From positions 9,300,001 through 9,364,000 of the forward strand of contig CM057136.1 in assembly GCA_029964075.1 (NCBI GenBank): a stretch of DNA of 64,000 nt, read 5' to 3'. This DNA comes from Patiria pectinifera (lineage: Eukaryota; Echinodermata; Asteroidea; Valvatida; Asterinidae). The notes below the pieces were generated by a model that saw only the letters and a list, made by a program, of their open reading frames with translations, was not told the DNA's origin and made no database searches. Of this stretch, positions 1 to 12,404 are shown piece by piece. How positions within the stretch are numbered: position 1 is the stretch's first letter; each line of letters starts with the position of its first letter. A program made the position numbers and the translations under genes.

Positions 1-46
1 TTTCGCGTTGGGCTTTTCTTTCTTGTTTTTGTGTGGGGCTTTTTAA

Positions 47-386
47 AGGGAACATTTGCTCTTGCTGGGAATCGTAAGGTCAGGGAATCAGTCTAGCTGG
101 CTTTCAAGTACATGTGTACCTATTCACAGGTGTGTAATCCATTGCAAAGAAAATGCGGTCTAACCAAATATGATAAAGTATTTGAAAAAGGCCTGTTTTT
201 TCCAATGCTGGTCGGCCGACCAGTGTTGGAAATTGTTTAAAAATACCATATTTCTTGAAAATGTCAGCACACCAGGTGCCATGAGTTTACAGCATTTAAT
301 ACTCAATCACTAACAATCAAGTAAGGTACAGTATGTTGTGATAATGTGGTGCTTTTTTTGGGATGTTTGCAAATGCTGTATTCCCT
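47..386. mobile_element. TTAA-flanked MITE, family A, copy 1
   Basis: Non-autonomous DNA element of 340 bp flanked by perfect TTAA duplications (43-46 and 387-390). The ends are inverted (AGGGAACATTTGC at the left, reverse of AGGGAATACAGCATTTGC at the right). A 28-bp near-palindrome lies at 202-229, with half-site CCAAYGCTGGTCGG. No coding capacity. Seven other full or partial copies occur in this window, some in the opposite orientation. The TTAA target suggests piggyBac-type mobilisation, which is an inference. Confidence 0.82.
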
Positions 387-559
387 TTAAGTGTAAGGAC
401 ACAATACTGGAGAACAAAATAGGGCCTTGGGGATCAAAAATAAAGTTGGTTGTATTTATTTTGTTTCCCTTTCATAATGCTCGACCGGCCTTCCCTCAAT
501 AGAAAATAATAATGAGAAGATAACTTTTAAAGCATCTTTCCTTTATTAGCAGCTTTATG

Positions 560-1720
560 TTGGTGATAAAGAGAAAGTTAACGTTAGTTACATGGTGTCC
601 ACTTCCTGCTTGTAACCAGACCATAATTGGCAGAAATGGAGATAATTATAGTTTCTTTATTGCAATATAAGCTATTCATTGCTGAAAATCAAATATTTAG
701 ACGATTTTTTTTTTATATAATATTTTGTCGCAAATTTAACAAGTGGACACCGTAACTAACATTAAATAAAATGAGAGATTTAGCTGTTAAACCATTTTAA
801 TAGCAGATCAATTGAAAATTTTATGACCACAGTGTCTCACAGTAAGGACCTCAGAGGGAAATTCATCCATTAAACATTATGTTCCTTTCATGATCTTATA
901 TGGACCTCTTTTGACAATCTCTGTATCAAAATGTTACGTAAGTTACATGTGGACACCACATAGGCCTTCATAATTTACATAACTTTATATTATTATTGAG
1001 CCCAAACTGATATTAAATTGTTGTTCTCCATACTACCAAAGGGACCCATTTAAACCAATAAACAGCAATATTCCACTGGAAAGTTGTTGCTTGGAGATAT
1101 TAACTATCGTATTATACAAAGTGCACATTGTAACTAATGCAACTTTGGTGTCCAGCTGTAACTAACGTTAAATCACATGCATGGCATTTTGTACTCCTAT
1201 TGCTCTGGATATCACAGTAAATATTTTAAACTGCTAGATACTCCTTAGAAAGTAATTTGCTCTTCAAAACCATTTAGCTATTATTTACTTTTCTACCCCT
1301 GTAGCTATATAGTTACGTTAGTTACACCATTTAGTGGACACCATTTAACGTTAGTTACATAGTGTAGAATGACTGATTTTTTTTATGTAGATCAAATGTC
1401 CTAATTGTGATTAGATATATTGGTACACATGTAGAGTACAACATCACTGTTAGAGTATTTGGCCTTCCCTCCTAACACATAATGAATTAGGCATTCATTA
1501 TGTTGAATAAAAATGGACACCAAAGTGGTGACCTACCCTTAAATCTGAATTAAGGAAAGGTCAAGTTTGAAAACTTATGTCATTGTGTATAAAGGAACTG
1601 ATATTATGCTTCTGAAGACTCTATCATCTGAAATTACTGTAGGATACACTAAGGAGGGTTTATAAAGACCCCAGTAAATATGCTAAATAGGTGGACACCA
1701 AACGTAACTAACGTTAAATA
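560..1720. repeat. Cluster of a recurring GTGGACACC / GTAACTAACGTTA motif
   Basis: AT-rich non-coding stretch in which two short words recur together in both orientations at irregular spacing: 579-602, 743-760, 933-957, 1147-1170, 1313-1358, 1514-1521 and 1691-1716. One word is GTGGACACC (or GGTGTCCAC) and the other GTAACTAACGTTA (or its reverse). The sequence between them is not obviously repeated. No ORF of interest overlaps. It may be a decayed array or a repeat that carries clustered binding sites. No function is known to me. Confidence 0.6.
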
Positions 1721-2327
1721 GTTTATCTGGCGTCCCAGTGCACAAACCAGAAATATTTTGAATACAGGTTACCTGTATTTGTAAAATTCATTCCATTACT
1801 AACAACTTCAATACAATATTCATCTGAGGAAATAAATTGTAAGCGTGTTTTTAATTCATTTAAAAAGGCTTACTTGTTATGTCCCGTTTTTAAGTGGTAT
1901 TTCGAGGTAAATTTTCACCAAAATCAAGAATTTTACCACTAAAAAATGAAAATTGTGGATTTTTTTAAATTTTATTTATCCCTTCATACTTGTACCTAAC
2001 ATGTTAAACCACCAAAACAGACTTTACCCAACTATTTAGTTATCAGGAGTGACAACATTGAGTTACACCCTAAAAGTTGCCAGTATTGTGTCCTTACACT
2101 TAAGCGAATGCAAAACATGCATCGCTGCAAGACAGAACATTACTGGTGTTTATGTACGGTACATGTACATGTATAAGCATGCATGGCATGTACATGTATA
2201 CATTCACTGCAGACATTGTGATTGCTTTGTGTCACGCACGTGTAGCTTTCAGAAACTGTTGCTGTTTGCAAGAGTTTGTTTTGAACATGTTCGTGCACAT
2301 GAACATACCGGTACATCAGTACATTGC

Positions 2328-2418
2328 AAGATTTTCAATGGGCGTTGCACCACACAATTGGATGCGATGATGCAGGCGGCGCGTTCAATTGTGTGTTGCA
2401 ACGCCCATTGAAAATCTC
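2328..2418. repeat. Long hairpin with ~32-bp arms
   Basis: The arm at 2328-2360 (AGATTTTCAATGGGCGTTGC...) is the inverse of the arm at 2386-2418 with about one mismatch. The loop is about 25 nt. A transcript would fold into a near-perfect stem. It could be a very small foldback element or a hairpin RNA precursor; the sequence alone does not decide. Confidence 0.6.
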
Positions 2419-4790
2419 ACTAAGTGCAACTTTTAGTTTTGGGGTTTCATGAGCTTCAGCGCTTGCCCTCTCGTTATTTCTTAGACAGTGTTCTTACAAG
2501 TGACGTATCAAATTGAGATTTCTTGTTCACTGAGAAATGTCCAAACAAGGATGACTATAGAAACTGCTTACATTCTTTTTGTGCCAGGTGTACATGTAAC
2601 GGTACGTACTTATTGACAACCAGTTGACATGCATCATACATACTTGTAATTACCACTGGATCTGCCACCAGAAGCTATTTATTTACCCGTTCAGCCTGTC
2701 TGACTCTTGATCCGGTGATGAGCATTTGGCGCGACTGACTTCACACACTGCGGGGAAGATTGGGTGTCCTGATGATAGTATCAGAGCTGAGAGGCCCCTC
2801 CCCTCCCCCGTCCCCCTCCCCCCTGCCCCCAACCCAAGTCCATCTCACACCAGGGTTAATGACATACATGTAGCTTAGGAGATTCAGCTGCCGCCTCTCA
2901 ACCACCCCTACCCCCTTTGTAAAGGGGGGCTACATACCGTACATGTAAGCAAATTGAAAAAAAAAATTCTGTATTGGGTGTGCTTGGTGGATGTTTGCTA
3001 TTTGTCGATCAAGCTGCGCTATTTGTCTATTGTGCTGCCATTAAGGTGTGATTGAGTGATGATGCAAATTTTACTGATCGCGCCTAACATGTACACTGAA
3101 TTAAACTCCGATTTTTTTTTGAGATTTCATGTACATGTACATACATGTATGTAAAAAATGTAATCCTTGGTCTTTTACGATTGTGAACAAATGTATTAAA
3201 AAGTGTACAGTACCGGTTCGTACATGAATATATGCATCGGCACGTTGTCCAGTATGTTTCCACTGAAATGACATAAAATCGGTAACGAAATATGCCGGAT
3301 TTGAAATGGATGCAACGTTTGCTATTGTGCAGTGTGAAAAGTGGCCCTGACATTACAAATTCAAATTTGGGTTTGCTTTTGCGCCGAGTATGAACGTCCT
3401 ACATGTATATGTACATACGTGTAGGACTTCCTCATAACACAAGATTCTATGACAACTTGAAACTTCAGCCCAATAAATTATGGGCCTGCTTTTAAACAAA
3501 ACACGCCTCCAACATGGCCACTGAACGCACCCAGTCTATACTACATGTAGCTACCGGTAGTCTCCACGGACCAAACTAAACCAAAAAATTATTTCTTTTT
3601 ACTCATGCTTATTAAGTTTTTATTTTGCAAAATTTAATTGTCCGAGTACAGTTTGATTGATTGATAACTTGTCTATTTTTTTGGCCCGTCCAGCCTGAGT
3701 AGTTATTAAAATCCCATCCAAGAAAAGATTGATTGCTCGCGCCCCAGTGGACTTGCTGATGAAAACGCCAGTTTCTCCGGGGACTGCGAAATGCGCCAAC
3801 TCGAGTGTTGCGTTGCGGCAAGCACAAACACTCGGCAAATGGAAATTACACAACGTAAAATGGTTGAGACGTTTAAAACGTGTGCGCCTTCCACTTTAAT
3901 TTTTGTTTTTAATTAATTAAGTTGCCTCGGTAAGTTCTTGATGAAAGGTGTGTGGCAAGAAAATAAATGTATTCAGTTTTTCTGAAGGTTGGTTGGTTGT
4001 TTGTTTTATTCTTTTAGTCGCATTCAAGATGAGCTGGTTGATTCAGTTGTTCCAAGTTGTTTTGTGTGCTGAACGTACGACAAATGTTGGTGGTTCAAAC
4101 TTGGAACATAGATGAGGAAATGTTTACACTGTTATCTAGAGAAAAAAATGTCCAAGTTGAACAAGTTTGGCTGTAGGCCCTAAGTTGTGCCCAGGTGGAA
4201 TTTGAGTTTTGGACCAATTTTGAATATTGTGTTTGTTTTTTAAGTTGGGACATTTTAGAAAATATTGACATTTTTATGACATAATTTTGGAAATTTTAAA
4301 GGTGTCTCTCCGTGCGAGTTAAACTACTGAAAAATAGATGTGTTTTTAAATTGCTTTTTTTCCAGTAACATCAAAGTTATTTACTTTCGAATGATCTATG
4401 AGACACCGAACAAAAAAAATCCATGTGCGTTTAGTTACTGAATAAATTGCCTTACAAATTTTGAATTGGTTGCAGCCTAATAATTGAATCTTGTTTTTGT
4501 GTGTGCATTATGGGGACAAGAGTAAGCAAAAATGAAATTATATTTTCAGAGTGTTTAAAATGTCCAAAATGAAAAGAAAAATAAGTTTTACTGTTACAAT
4601 AAAACATACAAACTGAAAAATGTTTAGGAGAAAAAATATGAATATGTTGAAGAGCACGCGTAGAGCTGAGCTTTAAAGCTTTGACACAATGCACTGATTT
4701 ATTGATTGTGATTCCATGAACATGTATCTGGCAAGACACCATAATTATGCGAACATTCAACAATGAAACTGTCAAAATATATGAAATATC
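2419..4790. other. Intergenic, no gene seen
   Basis: AT-rich non-coding sequence with poly-C/poly-G runs near 2800-2930, scattered TACATGTA words (for example 3131-3150 and 3400-3415) and short chance ORFs with no recognisable domain. I see no splice-flanked coding exon. Confidence 0.5.
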
Positions 4791-4794
4791 CTAC

Positions 4795-5095
4795 TTCGTT
4801 GTAAGTAAATAATAGGATCAACCATCCTGTGAAATCACTGCGCCTTGTACCGGTATGCTGTCATTTTTTAGAGAAATAGGAATCGCCATCATTTCCTCGC
4901 GATGGTAAGGACCAAACCATCGTACTTTCAACAGAAAGCTACATGTATGCTATGTGTTAAGAAAAATGAACATACATTTTTCGCATTTTTTTTCAAAAAA
5001 AAAAAATCTACTGAGCTGAATTTTTGACAGGTTAGTTTTTTAATAACCTGCTGCAGATTTACTGCATTGTTCCTTGAATTGGCAAAAATACGTTT
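4795..5095 (-). mobile_element. Degenerate family D MITE fragment
   Basis: Reverse-oriented relative of the elements at 12160-12400 and 39113-39744. It shares the segment reading (on the - strand) TTCAAGGAACAATGCAGTAAATC, GCAGGTTATTAA, an ...AACCTGTC...TCAGCTCAGTAG block and a GGTTTGGTCCTTACCATCGCG block. Termini are decayed and no TSD was identified. Confidence 0.5.
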
Positions 5096-5099
5096 GTTT

Positions 5100-5500
5100 T
5101 TTGTTGTTTTTGTTTAGAGTAAAATGGTGTCCTTTACCTTTAGTCTGGGCTGATTATCGGACAGAGATTGAGAGTGATAGAGCAGGGCGCGAGTTCCTTC
5201 CCGCCCAGAAGGATAAACAAGGAGCCCCGTCTTTTGGCCTTTTACATCTGATACTTTCAAGGGCTGCCCCTTGATATTTTCCAAGACTTCAATCAGCAGT
5301 CTTAAAAAAGCCCCGGCCAGCTTGATTGATTTTCTGTGGCTCTGCAGTCTGTTGTTTCCTAGTGGTTGCCACGACAACGGCTGCCGGTCCTGCGGAGATA
5401 TGTGGCTTTGCGACATGAGCACAGCCTCGGATTTCAATTTTGTCCGCCTGCTCGTTCTTTATGGCCTTGTGGCGGAATGAATTTCTCACTTTGATTGTTG
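5100..5500. other. GC-richer block, unassigned
   Basis: This block is more GC-rich than its surroundings and has overlapping open frames on both strands (66 codons on +, 107 on -). Neither translation shows a domain I recognise, and there are no convincing splice borders. It could be a conserved non-coding block or a decayed exon. Confidence 0.25.
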
Positions 5501-5667
5501 GAAGGGGGGGGGGGTTGATTGTCCCATCCAAAAGCTGTTGGTAATGTGAAAAATAATTCCTTTTTGAAGGTTCGCATTCAATATGCCATTTACTAAAGTA
5601 ATTTTCTTAAACTGAATACGGAGTGTTGTCACATGACAAGCTTACAACACATGACAAGCTTACATGT

Positions 5668-5743
5668 ACCCCGGTGGGACTCGAACCATGACTTTCTGCT
5701 TACGAGTGCAGACGTCTCGCCACTCGACCACCGAGCAGGGTGA
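5668..5743 (-). repeat. tRNA-like sequence (tRNA pseudogene or SINE head)
   Basis: On the - strand there is a perfect pol III A box (TGGTCGAGTGG, 5730-5720) and a perfect B box (GGTTCGAGTCC, 5687-5677). A 5-bp anticodon-like stem (TCTGC/GCAGA) lies between them. The acceptor and T stems pair poorly and the anticodon-like loop has eight bases, so this is unlikely to be a functional tRNA gene. A short 19-bp direct repeat (ACATGACAAGCTTACA-like) follows it at 5630-5665. Confidence 0.6.
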
Positions 5744-6303
5744 CCGTTTTAGCCGAATATCAGCAAAATTTGACAGATTTTTTTTTTGATAACAAAAGAG
5801 TTTGACATAAAATTTAGCAGAATCAATTTTTTTTTTAGCAGATTTCTAGCAAAAATTCTGTAAAATTGGTGATGTGACATAAAAGTATTTCAGATTTGAA
5901 AAATATATAGCTATATACATGTAGCTATATATAGTTTTGAAAAAACTTCAATTTGAGGTTCCCTGACGTGTATTAGTATACAGTGAAGTACTTTAGACCA
6001 TTGAAAGCCAGGCCCCCGTTCAATGTTGTCTCATTGCGTGATGTGTGCTCCATCAGCTGGAGAGAACAACATTGGGAGGGGGGGGGGGGAGGGGGAACGA
6101 CTGTGGGATGCTACCGGGGGTACGATTATGGTCCCAAACATTTTGGCCGGGATTTTGTTATTAAAGTGCAGTCTCTCTTTTACATGAGTGCCAATGCAGA
6201 TGTATAAGGGTCCAAGCGCTATATGAAACAAAATTCTCTGAGTTTGTCCTTATATAGTCAAGAGGTGGTTGCAGCAAAAGCACCCGTACATTCGTAAAAT
6301 ACT

Positions 6304-6543
6304 GGGCCCAATTTCACGGTGCTGCTAAGCACAAAAATTTGCTTAGCACAAAAAAGTCTGGCTTATAAAAGCAGGTTACAAGCCAAAACTCAATGTGATT
6401 TTCATGCTAAGCAAACAACAGCCAAATACCAATCACGAGCAATATACATCACATGGAGTTTTGGCTCGTAAACTGCTTTTATAAGCCAGACTTCTTTTGT
6501 GCTAAGCAAATTTTTGTGCTTAGCAGCATCGTGAAATTGGCCC
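6304..6543. mobile_element. MITE with GGGCCCAATTTCAC termini
   Basis: About 240 bp. The ends are inverted repeats of roughly 50 bp: GGGCCCAATTTCACGGTGCT at the left, and at the right the inverse of GGGGCCAATTTCACGATGCT. Both run on into GCTAAGCACAAAAATTTGCT. It is non-coding. A partial relative lies at 45739-45878. I did not find a clear target-site duplication. Confidence 0.75.
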
Positions 6544-6689
6544 CTGATAATACACAGTAGAAGTGTGTGATATTCAAGATTAACTCTAAAAAGCCAACAT
6601 GCAGCCAGTCAGTCAATGAACACAACTTGGCCAGGAAAAAGACGCATACATGTACAGTATGTACATCAAACTGGCAAAAACCTTTCTGG

Positions 6690-7665
6690 GTCACTGCCAA
6701 ATTCCCAGAGTTTTCCCCTGATTTTGGTGTTTCTCCCAAATTCCCTGAGTTTTCCCCGACTGGAAAAATGGAAACTCATTTTTGAGGTTTTTTTCCCCTG
6801 ATTTCCAGAGTGACTGGGAACCCTGTGTACCCCCTTCACAGTCTGTGTTTCTTCCAAATTCCCTGAGTTTTCCCCAACTGGAAACATGGAAACTTTTGAG
6901 GTATTTTCCCCTGATTTCCAGAGTGGCTGGGAACCTTGTGTACCCCTTTCACAGTCTGTGTTTCTCCCAAATTCCCTGAGTTTTTCCCCAACGGGAAAAA
7001 TGGAAACTCATTTTTGAGTTTTTTCCCCCTGATTTCCAGAGTGACTGGGAACCCTGTGTGCCCTCTTCACAGTCTGTGTTTCTCCCAAATTCCCTGAGTT
7101 TTTCCCCAACTGGAAAAATGGAAACTCCTTTTTGGGGTTTTTTCCCCCTGATTTCCAGAGTGACTGGGAACCCTGTGTGCCCCCTTCACAGTCTGTGTTT
7201 CTCCCAAATTCCCTGAGTTTTTCCCCAACTGGAAAAATGGAAACTCATTTTCGAGTTTTTTCCCCTGATTTCCAGAGTGACTGGGAACCCTGTGTACCCC
7301 CTTCACAGTCTGTGTTTCTCCCAAATTCCTAGAGGTTTTTCCCCAACTGGAAAACTGAAAACTCATTTTCGAGGTTTTTTCCCCTGATTTCTAGAGTGAC
7401 TGGGAACCCTGTGTACCCCCTTCACAGTCTGTGTTTCTCCCAAATTCCTAGAGGTTTTTCCCCAACTGGAAAAATGGAAACTCATTTTCGAGGGTTTTGT
7501 CCCTGATTTCCAGAGTGACTGGGAACCCTGTGTACCCCCTTCACAGTCTGTGTTTCTCCCAAATTCCCTGAGTTTTTCCCCAACGGGAAAAATGGAAACT
7601 CATTTTCGAGTTTTTTCCCCTGATTTCTATAGTGACTGGGAACCCTGTGTACCGGCCCCCTTCAT
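6690..7665. repeat. Tandem array, ~115-120 bp unit, about eight copies
   Basis: Head-to-tail units each containing TTCCCCAACTGGAAAAATGG, GATTTCCAGAGTGACTGGGA, CTTCACAGTCTGTGTTTCTC and CCAAATTCCCTGAG. Copies differ by a few percent and by 1-6 bp indels. The array is open in several frames on both strands only because the unit lacks stops, so I do not call it coding. Confidence 0.88.
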
Positions 7666-9480
7666 GCTCTGCGTACCACACAGTGAATGACATCACAGCT
7701 CACCTTGAAGTCTTCCCACACACTGTCATTCATTCATCAGAAAATAATACCTCTTTACTTTCCCTGTTGCAACAATTTTGTATTCGTATGAAAAGGACTT
7801 CAAAAGATTGGCTAGGGTTTAATCTCTTCCGGGGGTTGGGGGGGGGGGGGTTTGAGGCGTGCTTGTACCCGTACACGTGTACATTTAGGACCGGTAATTT
7901 AGGCTGTGTGTGGTCACAGAATTTTGAGCCCAAAACCTACATTGGAAAAATCAGCCACACTCATCTAACCCCCCCCCCCTAAAAACAGACAAGGATTTTT
8001 TTCTGGTCATGCAGCTATCACAAAATCAACATAGTTGGGGTGGGGGAAAGTGATCGGGGCTGGACACCATCTGACAAACCATTTTCAAAGCGCATAAACT
8101 TGGACACTATTGGTGGCGCTTTTCGTTGCAGCATACATGTATTTGCTGACACGCAAAATTTGGCCGACAGGACCACTCTGACGACAAAAACAAATTATGA
8201 GGAAGGGGTGTGAACATCCTACCCCATCCCTCCCCCTCCCCCCCCCCATCCCCCTTTTAGTGAGGCCTTGGTTTTATTGGTTGTAAATGCAGACCACAAA
8301 TGAATTGTTTACAAGCTGAAATGTGAGCATGACGGAGTTGAATTCTTGGACAGGGTGTTGCCCGCTGTCCACCCCTGGCCTACCAGCTTGCCACAGGGGA
8401 AGCTTTCCGTGAAGGACAGAGACAAATTGACGACTCTGCCCACTCCCCTAAATGCAATTATAAACACCCACACTGCTATAGGGGACAACTTTAGTCTGGT
8501 GTAAACATATCTTGACCTGGTATTAAGTAAACTCCAGTTAACATAGCTAGGGTTGGGACAGAATCTGATACATTTAAAACCCCGGAAAAGAAGATGGGAC
8601 ATTAAGATTTCGCATTACATTTCACATCCGTGTTATTACATCCACTCTGAAATGTGTTATCAGCGAAATGCAAAAAGGAAACGAACTGAAAATCGTTTCC
8701 AATACTTTAGAAAGGATTGGCGATAATGGCGGCGGTGGTTGAGTGAATTCCACCAGGAAGTTTTGTTAAACATGTTTGAGTTTTATGTTTCCGTAACTTT
8801 TGACGGATTATTGCTTTGTGTAGAATGGGAATTGAGGGGAACTTCCCAGCTAGCTGTTATTAAAGCTAGTCACTCTTCCATGCTATTTTTGTTGTATTAC
8901 TCAGGCATGCAACTTTTTCTCGGATCAGCTGATTTCCTCTTTTTTTACTTTCCATGTGTGCCATTGAAAATAGAAAAACACTGTACAAAGTCTTAGAAAG
9001 ATTTGAATTTCCTCTTTTTTGTGTGACTTCCCAGTTGCATGCCTGATTACTTAATCTGTACGTGTTAAGATACATGTACGTGTACACCGTACTTGTGTAC
9101 GGTCCATGGTACACCTATTTTTGAGTTTTAAACCCCCCCCTCCGGAAAATAAAAACCCCTGAAATTGTAATTTTTCTGGTAATACAAATGTTATTTACTA
9201 TTGAATGAGATGTCAACCAAAAGACTGGCTCACGTTTAGTCACGAAATAATTACGAAATACTAATTTCAATTTATGACATAATTCAGTTCTTCACCCTAA
9301 CCTCCCAACTCTATCCCCCCATTTTGGGGATTTCGTTAGGCAAGCCATGAGTAACAAGTCCATCAAAATCCACCTATAGTAGTAGTGGTCTTGTGGTGGA
9401 TTTCAGCAGATTTGGTCCTGAAGCATTATGCGAAGCAGGGTCAGTGATGGATTTTAGCGGACTTGGTCCAGTACTTAGTA
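7666..9480. other. Intergenic, no gene seen
   Basis: Non-coding, with poly-G (7846-7857) and poly-C (7971-7978, 8221-8250) runs. The - strand ORF at 8309-8602 (97 codons) matches nothing I recognise. A short imperfect inverted pair (GGATTT...GACTTGGTCC type) lies at 9360-9470. Confidence 0.45.
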
Positions 9481-9579
9481 AAACATACTAGGGAGTTTCA
9501 TGTAGGGTTAAAGTGTGGGCTGGTTCCTCCCCTTCCCCCCAAATAATAATTAAGGATTGGGAATTGCCACTCATAAGAC

Positions 9580-9856
9580 CATGGGTGTCGCGAGGGGGGC
9601 TGGCCAAGGGGGGCGCTTGTCCCCCCCCCCCCCCCCGGAAAAGCCAAGGAAAAAAAAGAGAAAAAAAAGAAAAGGAAAAGAGGCGTGAAGTCATAGTGGT
9701 GTAAATTTGATGCGTGTGGGGGAGGGGGGGGGGGGGACAAAATGTCCCTGCCCCCTCTAAAACTGATAAATCGAGAATATGTTGAGAAACACAGGAATTT
9801 TTTTGGAAAAATATGTTTTGCCCCCCTTTAGAAAAAATCTTGGCGACGCCCTTGCA
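9580..9856. mobile_element. Foldback element with GGGTGTCGCGAGG ends
   Basis: The left end ATGGGTGTCGCGAGG and the right end CTTGGCGACGCCCTTGCAT are inverted. Between them are poly-C/poly-G runs and an A-rich purine tract (9650-9690). It has no coding capacity. The open frames on both strands are low-complexity artefacts. Confidence 0.5.
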
Positions 9857-10010
9857 TAATACGGATTTGTTTGTGCGTAAAAACAACCCCAAAATAAGTG
9901 CCATTTTCCACAAGGGTTGCAGATGCCTAAAGTAGAAACACTATTGTGTGTGAATGAAAATAAAACACCGAAAGGTCAAATTCATTAGTACATCGTAGAA
10001 GGGTGTTTCA

Positions 10011-10538
10011 AGGGAATGTACATCATTGGTTTTTGATGTAATTTTCAGAAATGAACTATTTAAGGGGTTAGTATATAGATCAAATATTGTTACACTGACA
10101 TTTTTGAAGTTTTGTGCTCGAAAAGGTTGGAAAAACCAAGAAAAACAAAAGTGTTTAAGTAGTCTGGTTCCCTGACTCCACAAAAGATAAAATGGATCAA
10201 TTTATAGATGATGGAAAATTGTAAGGCACGGGAACCAGTCTAGCTGGCCTGCACCCGTTCATGAAACCATCCAATAGCAAACAAAATTTGGACTGAAAAA
10301 ATGGTTAATTTGGAGCAGTAGTTGAAAAATAGATAAATAGTTAGGTTTTTCCAACGCTGGTCGGCCGACCACCGTTGGAAATGTATACAAAAATACCATT
10401 TTCTTGAAAATGACTTCACACCGGGTGCCATAATTTTACAAAATGCTTGAGACTATCATTTACCAACATCCTAGTACGGTATTTCGTAAAAACTTGGTAG
10501 TTTTATTTTTCGATGTTTGCAAATGTTGTATATTCCCT
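10011..10538. mobile_element. TTAA-clan MITE, family A, copy 2
   Basis: 528 bp, flanked by identical TTCA words (10007-10010 and 10539-10542), a single-base variant of the usual TTAA target. Terminal AGGGAATGTACATC pairs with the right-end inverse. The central palindrome is at 10351-10378 (half-site CCAACGCTGGTCGG). Same orientation as copy 1. Confidence 0.82.
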
Positions 10539-11360
10539 TTCAATAAGACGTTGATTCTAATAACCAGCCCCAGAGTACAAATTACATGTACATGTAGTTA
10601 TACAAAAAATACTTGACAAAATAGTGAAAAGAATCTTTTAGGAATAAGACATACAAAAAAATAGGAATATTTTCAGTAGAAGTGGATGTCCAGAATATAT
10701 TGATTGTGGAACTGCGCAGTGGAACCCTCCGAATATTTTAGGACAGTTTTGTTTAGTTGCTAAATTCTATTTTAAACATTATTAATATTTTACATGCGTA
10801 CCGGTAGTTGTATTCGCAGGTGCCATTTCAAAATTGTTAAAGAGTACAGCTTTTCCTTTTTTGAAGATCAAGACCAGGAAATTCTATTATGTGTAATTTT
10901 GTGAAATTTCTTCAAATTTTGTGAAGCGAGTGTGACATTTGTAAGCACTGAGCTTTCTAAATTTCTTGCTATTTCAATTTTTTCCTGACTTGTGAGGCGT
11001 ACTGGCAAAATGATACAGAACTGGGCAGAATTTGAAATGAGGGTTTGCAGTTACATAGACTAGGAAAAAGAATAAAATGATACATAGAATACTGTTTGGT
11101 GCACTTCAATCGGACATGCCATTGACAAGTTACATGTATGGCTGTTTATAGTTCACATTTATGGACATGTCAAAAAACTAAAACACTGAGAAGAAGGCCT
11201 GTAACATTCCAGTTTTATATACATGAAAATGAAAGATGTGTTTCTCTTCATAAAATACACTGTTATTCTGTGATTCGTTTGTTATTTCTTCAAAAATATG
11301 CGTACCGATACTTAAACATAACAATTATCAATAGATTTGAAAATCAGAAAAAGTTCATTA

Positions 11361-11673
11361 GGCCAAAAAAAAAAAGTCTCTGGTTTCTGGTATGCGCACG
11401 CGTCGCCGTAGCCATGCGCATCGGCAAAATGAACAATTTTTTTTTTTAATACAAGATGATGTTTCAAAACCGCCAAACTCACTGGTTTGACTGGAATTCT
11501 GCTGCTGCACAATTTTAACGTGTTTTTAGAAGGGGTTATGATCGAGAATAAGATTGTCATCAGCCGACATTTGAAGCAAAAAAAAAAAAAAAAACAGGTA
11601 AAAAAAAAAAAAAAGCCGCACCACTTTTGGGGCAAGCTCCATACCAGAAACCGGAGACTTTTTTTTTTTGGCC
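11361..11673. mobile_element. PIF/Harbinger-type MITE, copy 1
   Basis: 313 bp bounded by GGCCAAAAA inverted termini that extend into AGTCTCTGGTTTCTGGTATG on the left and its inverse on the right. It is flanked by TTA at 11358-11360 and 11674-11676. A 3-bp TWA target duplication with GGC/GGG ends is the signature of the PIF/Harbinger superfamily. Related copies: 39423-39665 (same ends) and 60970-61341 (near-identical TIR). Confidence 0.78.
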
Positions 11674-12159
11674 TTACTGTTCGTTTTTTTTTTTGCTTTT
11701 TTCTCCATCATGGTCTGTGCCCAGTTCCGTCTCATTTGGCCAGAACACCTACATGTAACATATATTTTTTTCTTTCTTTATTCTAAAAGCATCAGATTAG
11801 TGATCTCCTGTCGTTATGACTTTTCCGTATCGTCCATTTTATCTGCCGAACAAATTAGTCCTGTCGAGAACCTTTTTATCAGTTTGACTGATGAGGACAC
11901 TGGCCAGATAGTAAGTGCATTAAGTTCTTTGTGTTTCTTATCAAGTGGTCAAGGCCCGGATTATTGTCAGTGTGATAAAGTAAGGCTCTAGATAATGCGG
12001 TTTAGGAAAGTTGCATGTACAATTTTCCGATGTTGCTGTACTTGGCGAGGCCATTCATTTCGTGCTGAAAATATTAGCGTCAATTTTTTTCTACCAAAAT
12101 TTTGTTCACAAAATACAGTGTAGATTCTCTTCAAAAGTCTGTTTATTTGGGGGTTTTTT

Positions 12160-12400
12160 ATAGGTAATGGAAGCAATTTGCAAAAACTGTGTTTTTGCTG
12201 ATTCAAGGAACAATACAATAAATCTGAAGCAGGTTATTAAAGAACTAACCCATTGCAATTTTAACTCAGCAGATATATACTTTTTGAGAAAACTCTGAAA
12301 ATGCATCTTCTTTTTTCATGACGCAAAGCATAGGTTTCCATTGACATTGGGATGGTTTGGTCATACATGTAACTGCCCTCAATTTACCTTATTGAGTTAG
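12160..12400 (+). mobile_element. Family D MITE fragment
   Basis: Similar to the left part of the element at 39113-39744: GGTAATGGAAGCAATTTGC, then a segment near AATAAATCTGAAGCAGG, AACTAACC, a CAGCAGATAT block and GGTTTGGTCATACATG. The right end is missing or decayed and directly abuts the family A fragment at 12405. Confidence 0.55.
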
Positions 12401-12404
12401 TCTG

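Noticed and set aside
5668..5743. Functional tRNA gene
   Set aside because: A and B boxes match but the acceptor and T stems do not pair well and the anticodon loop is irregular. Called tRNA-like only.
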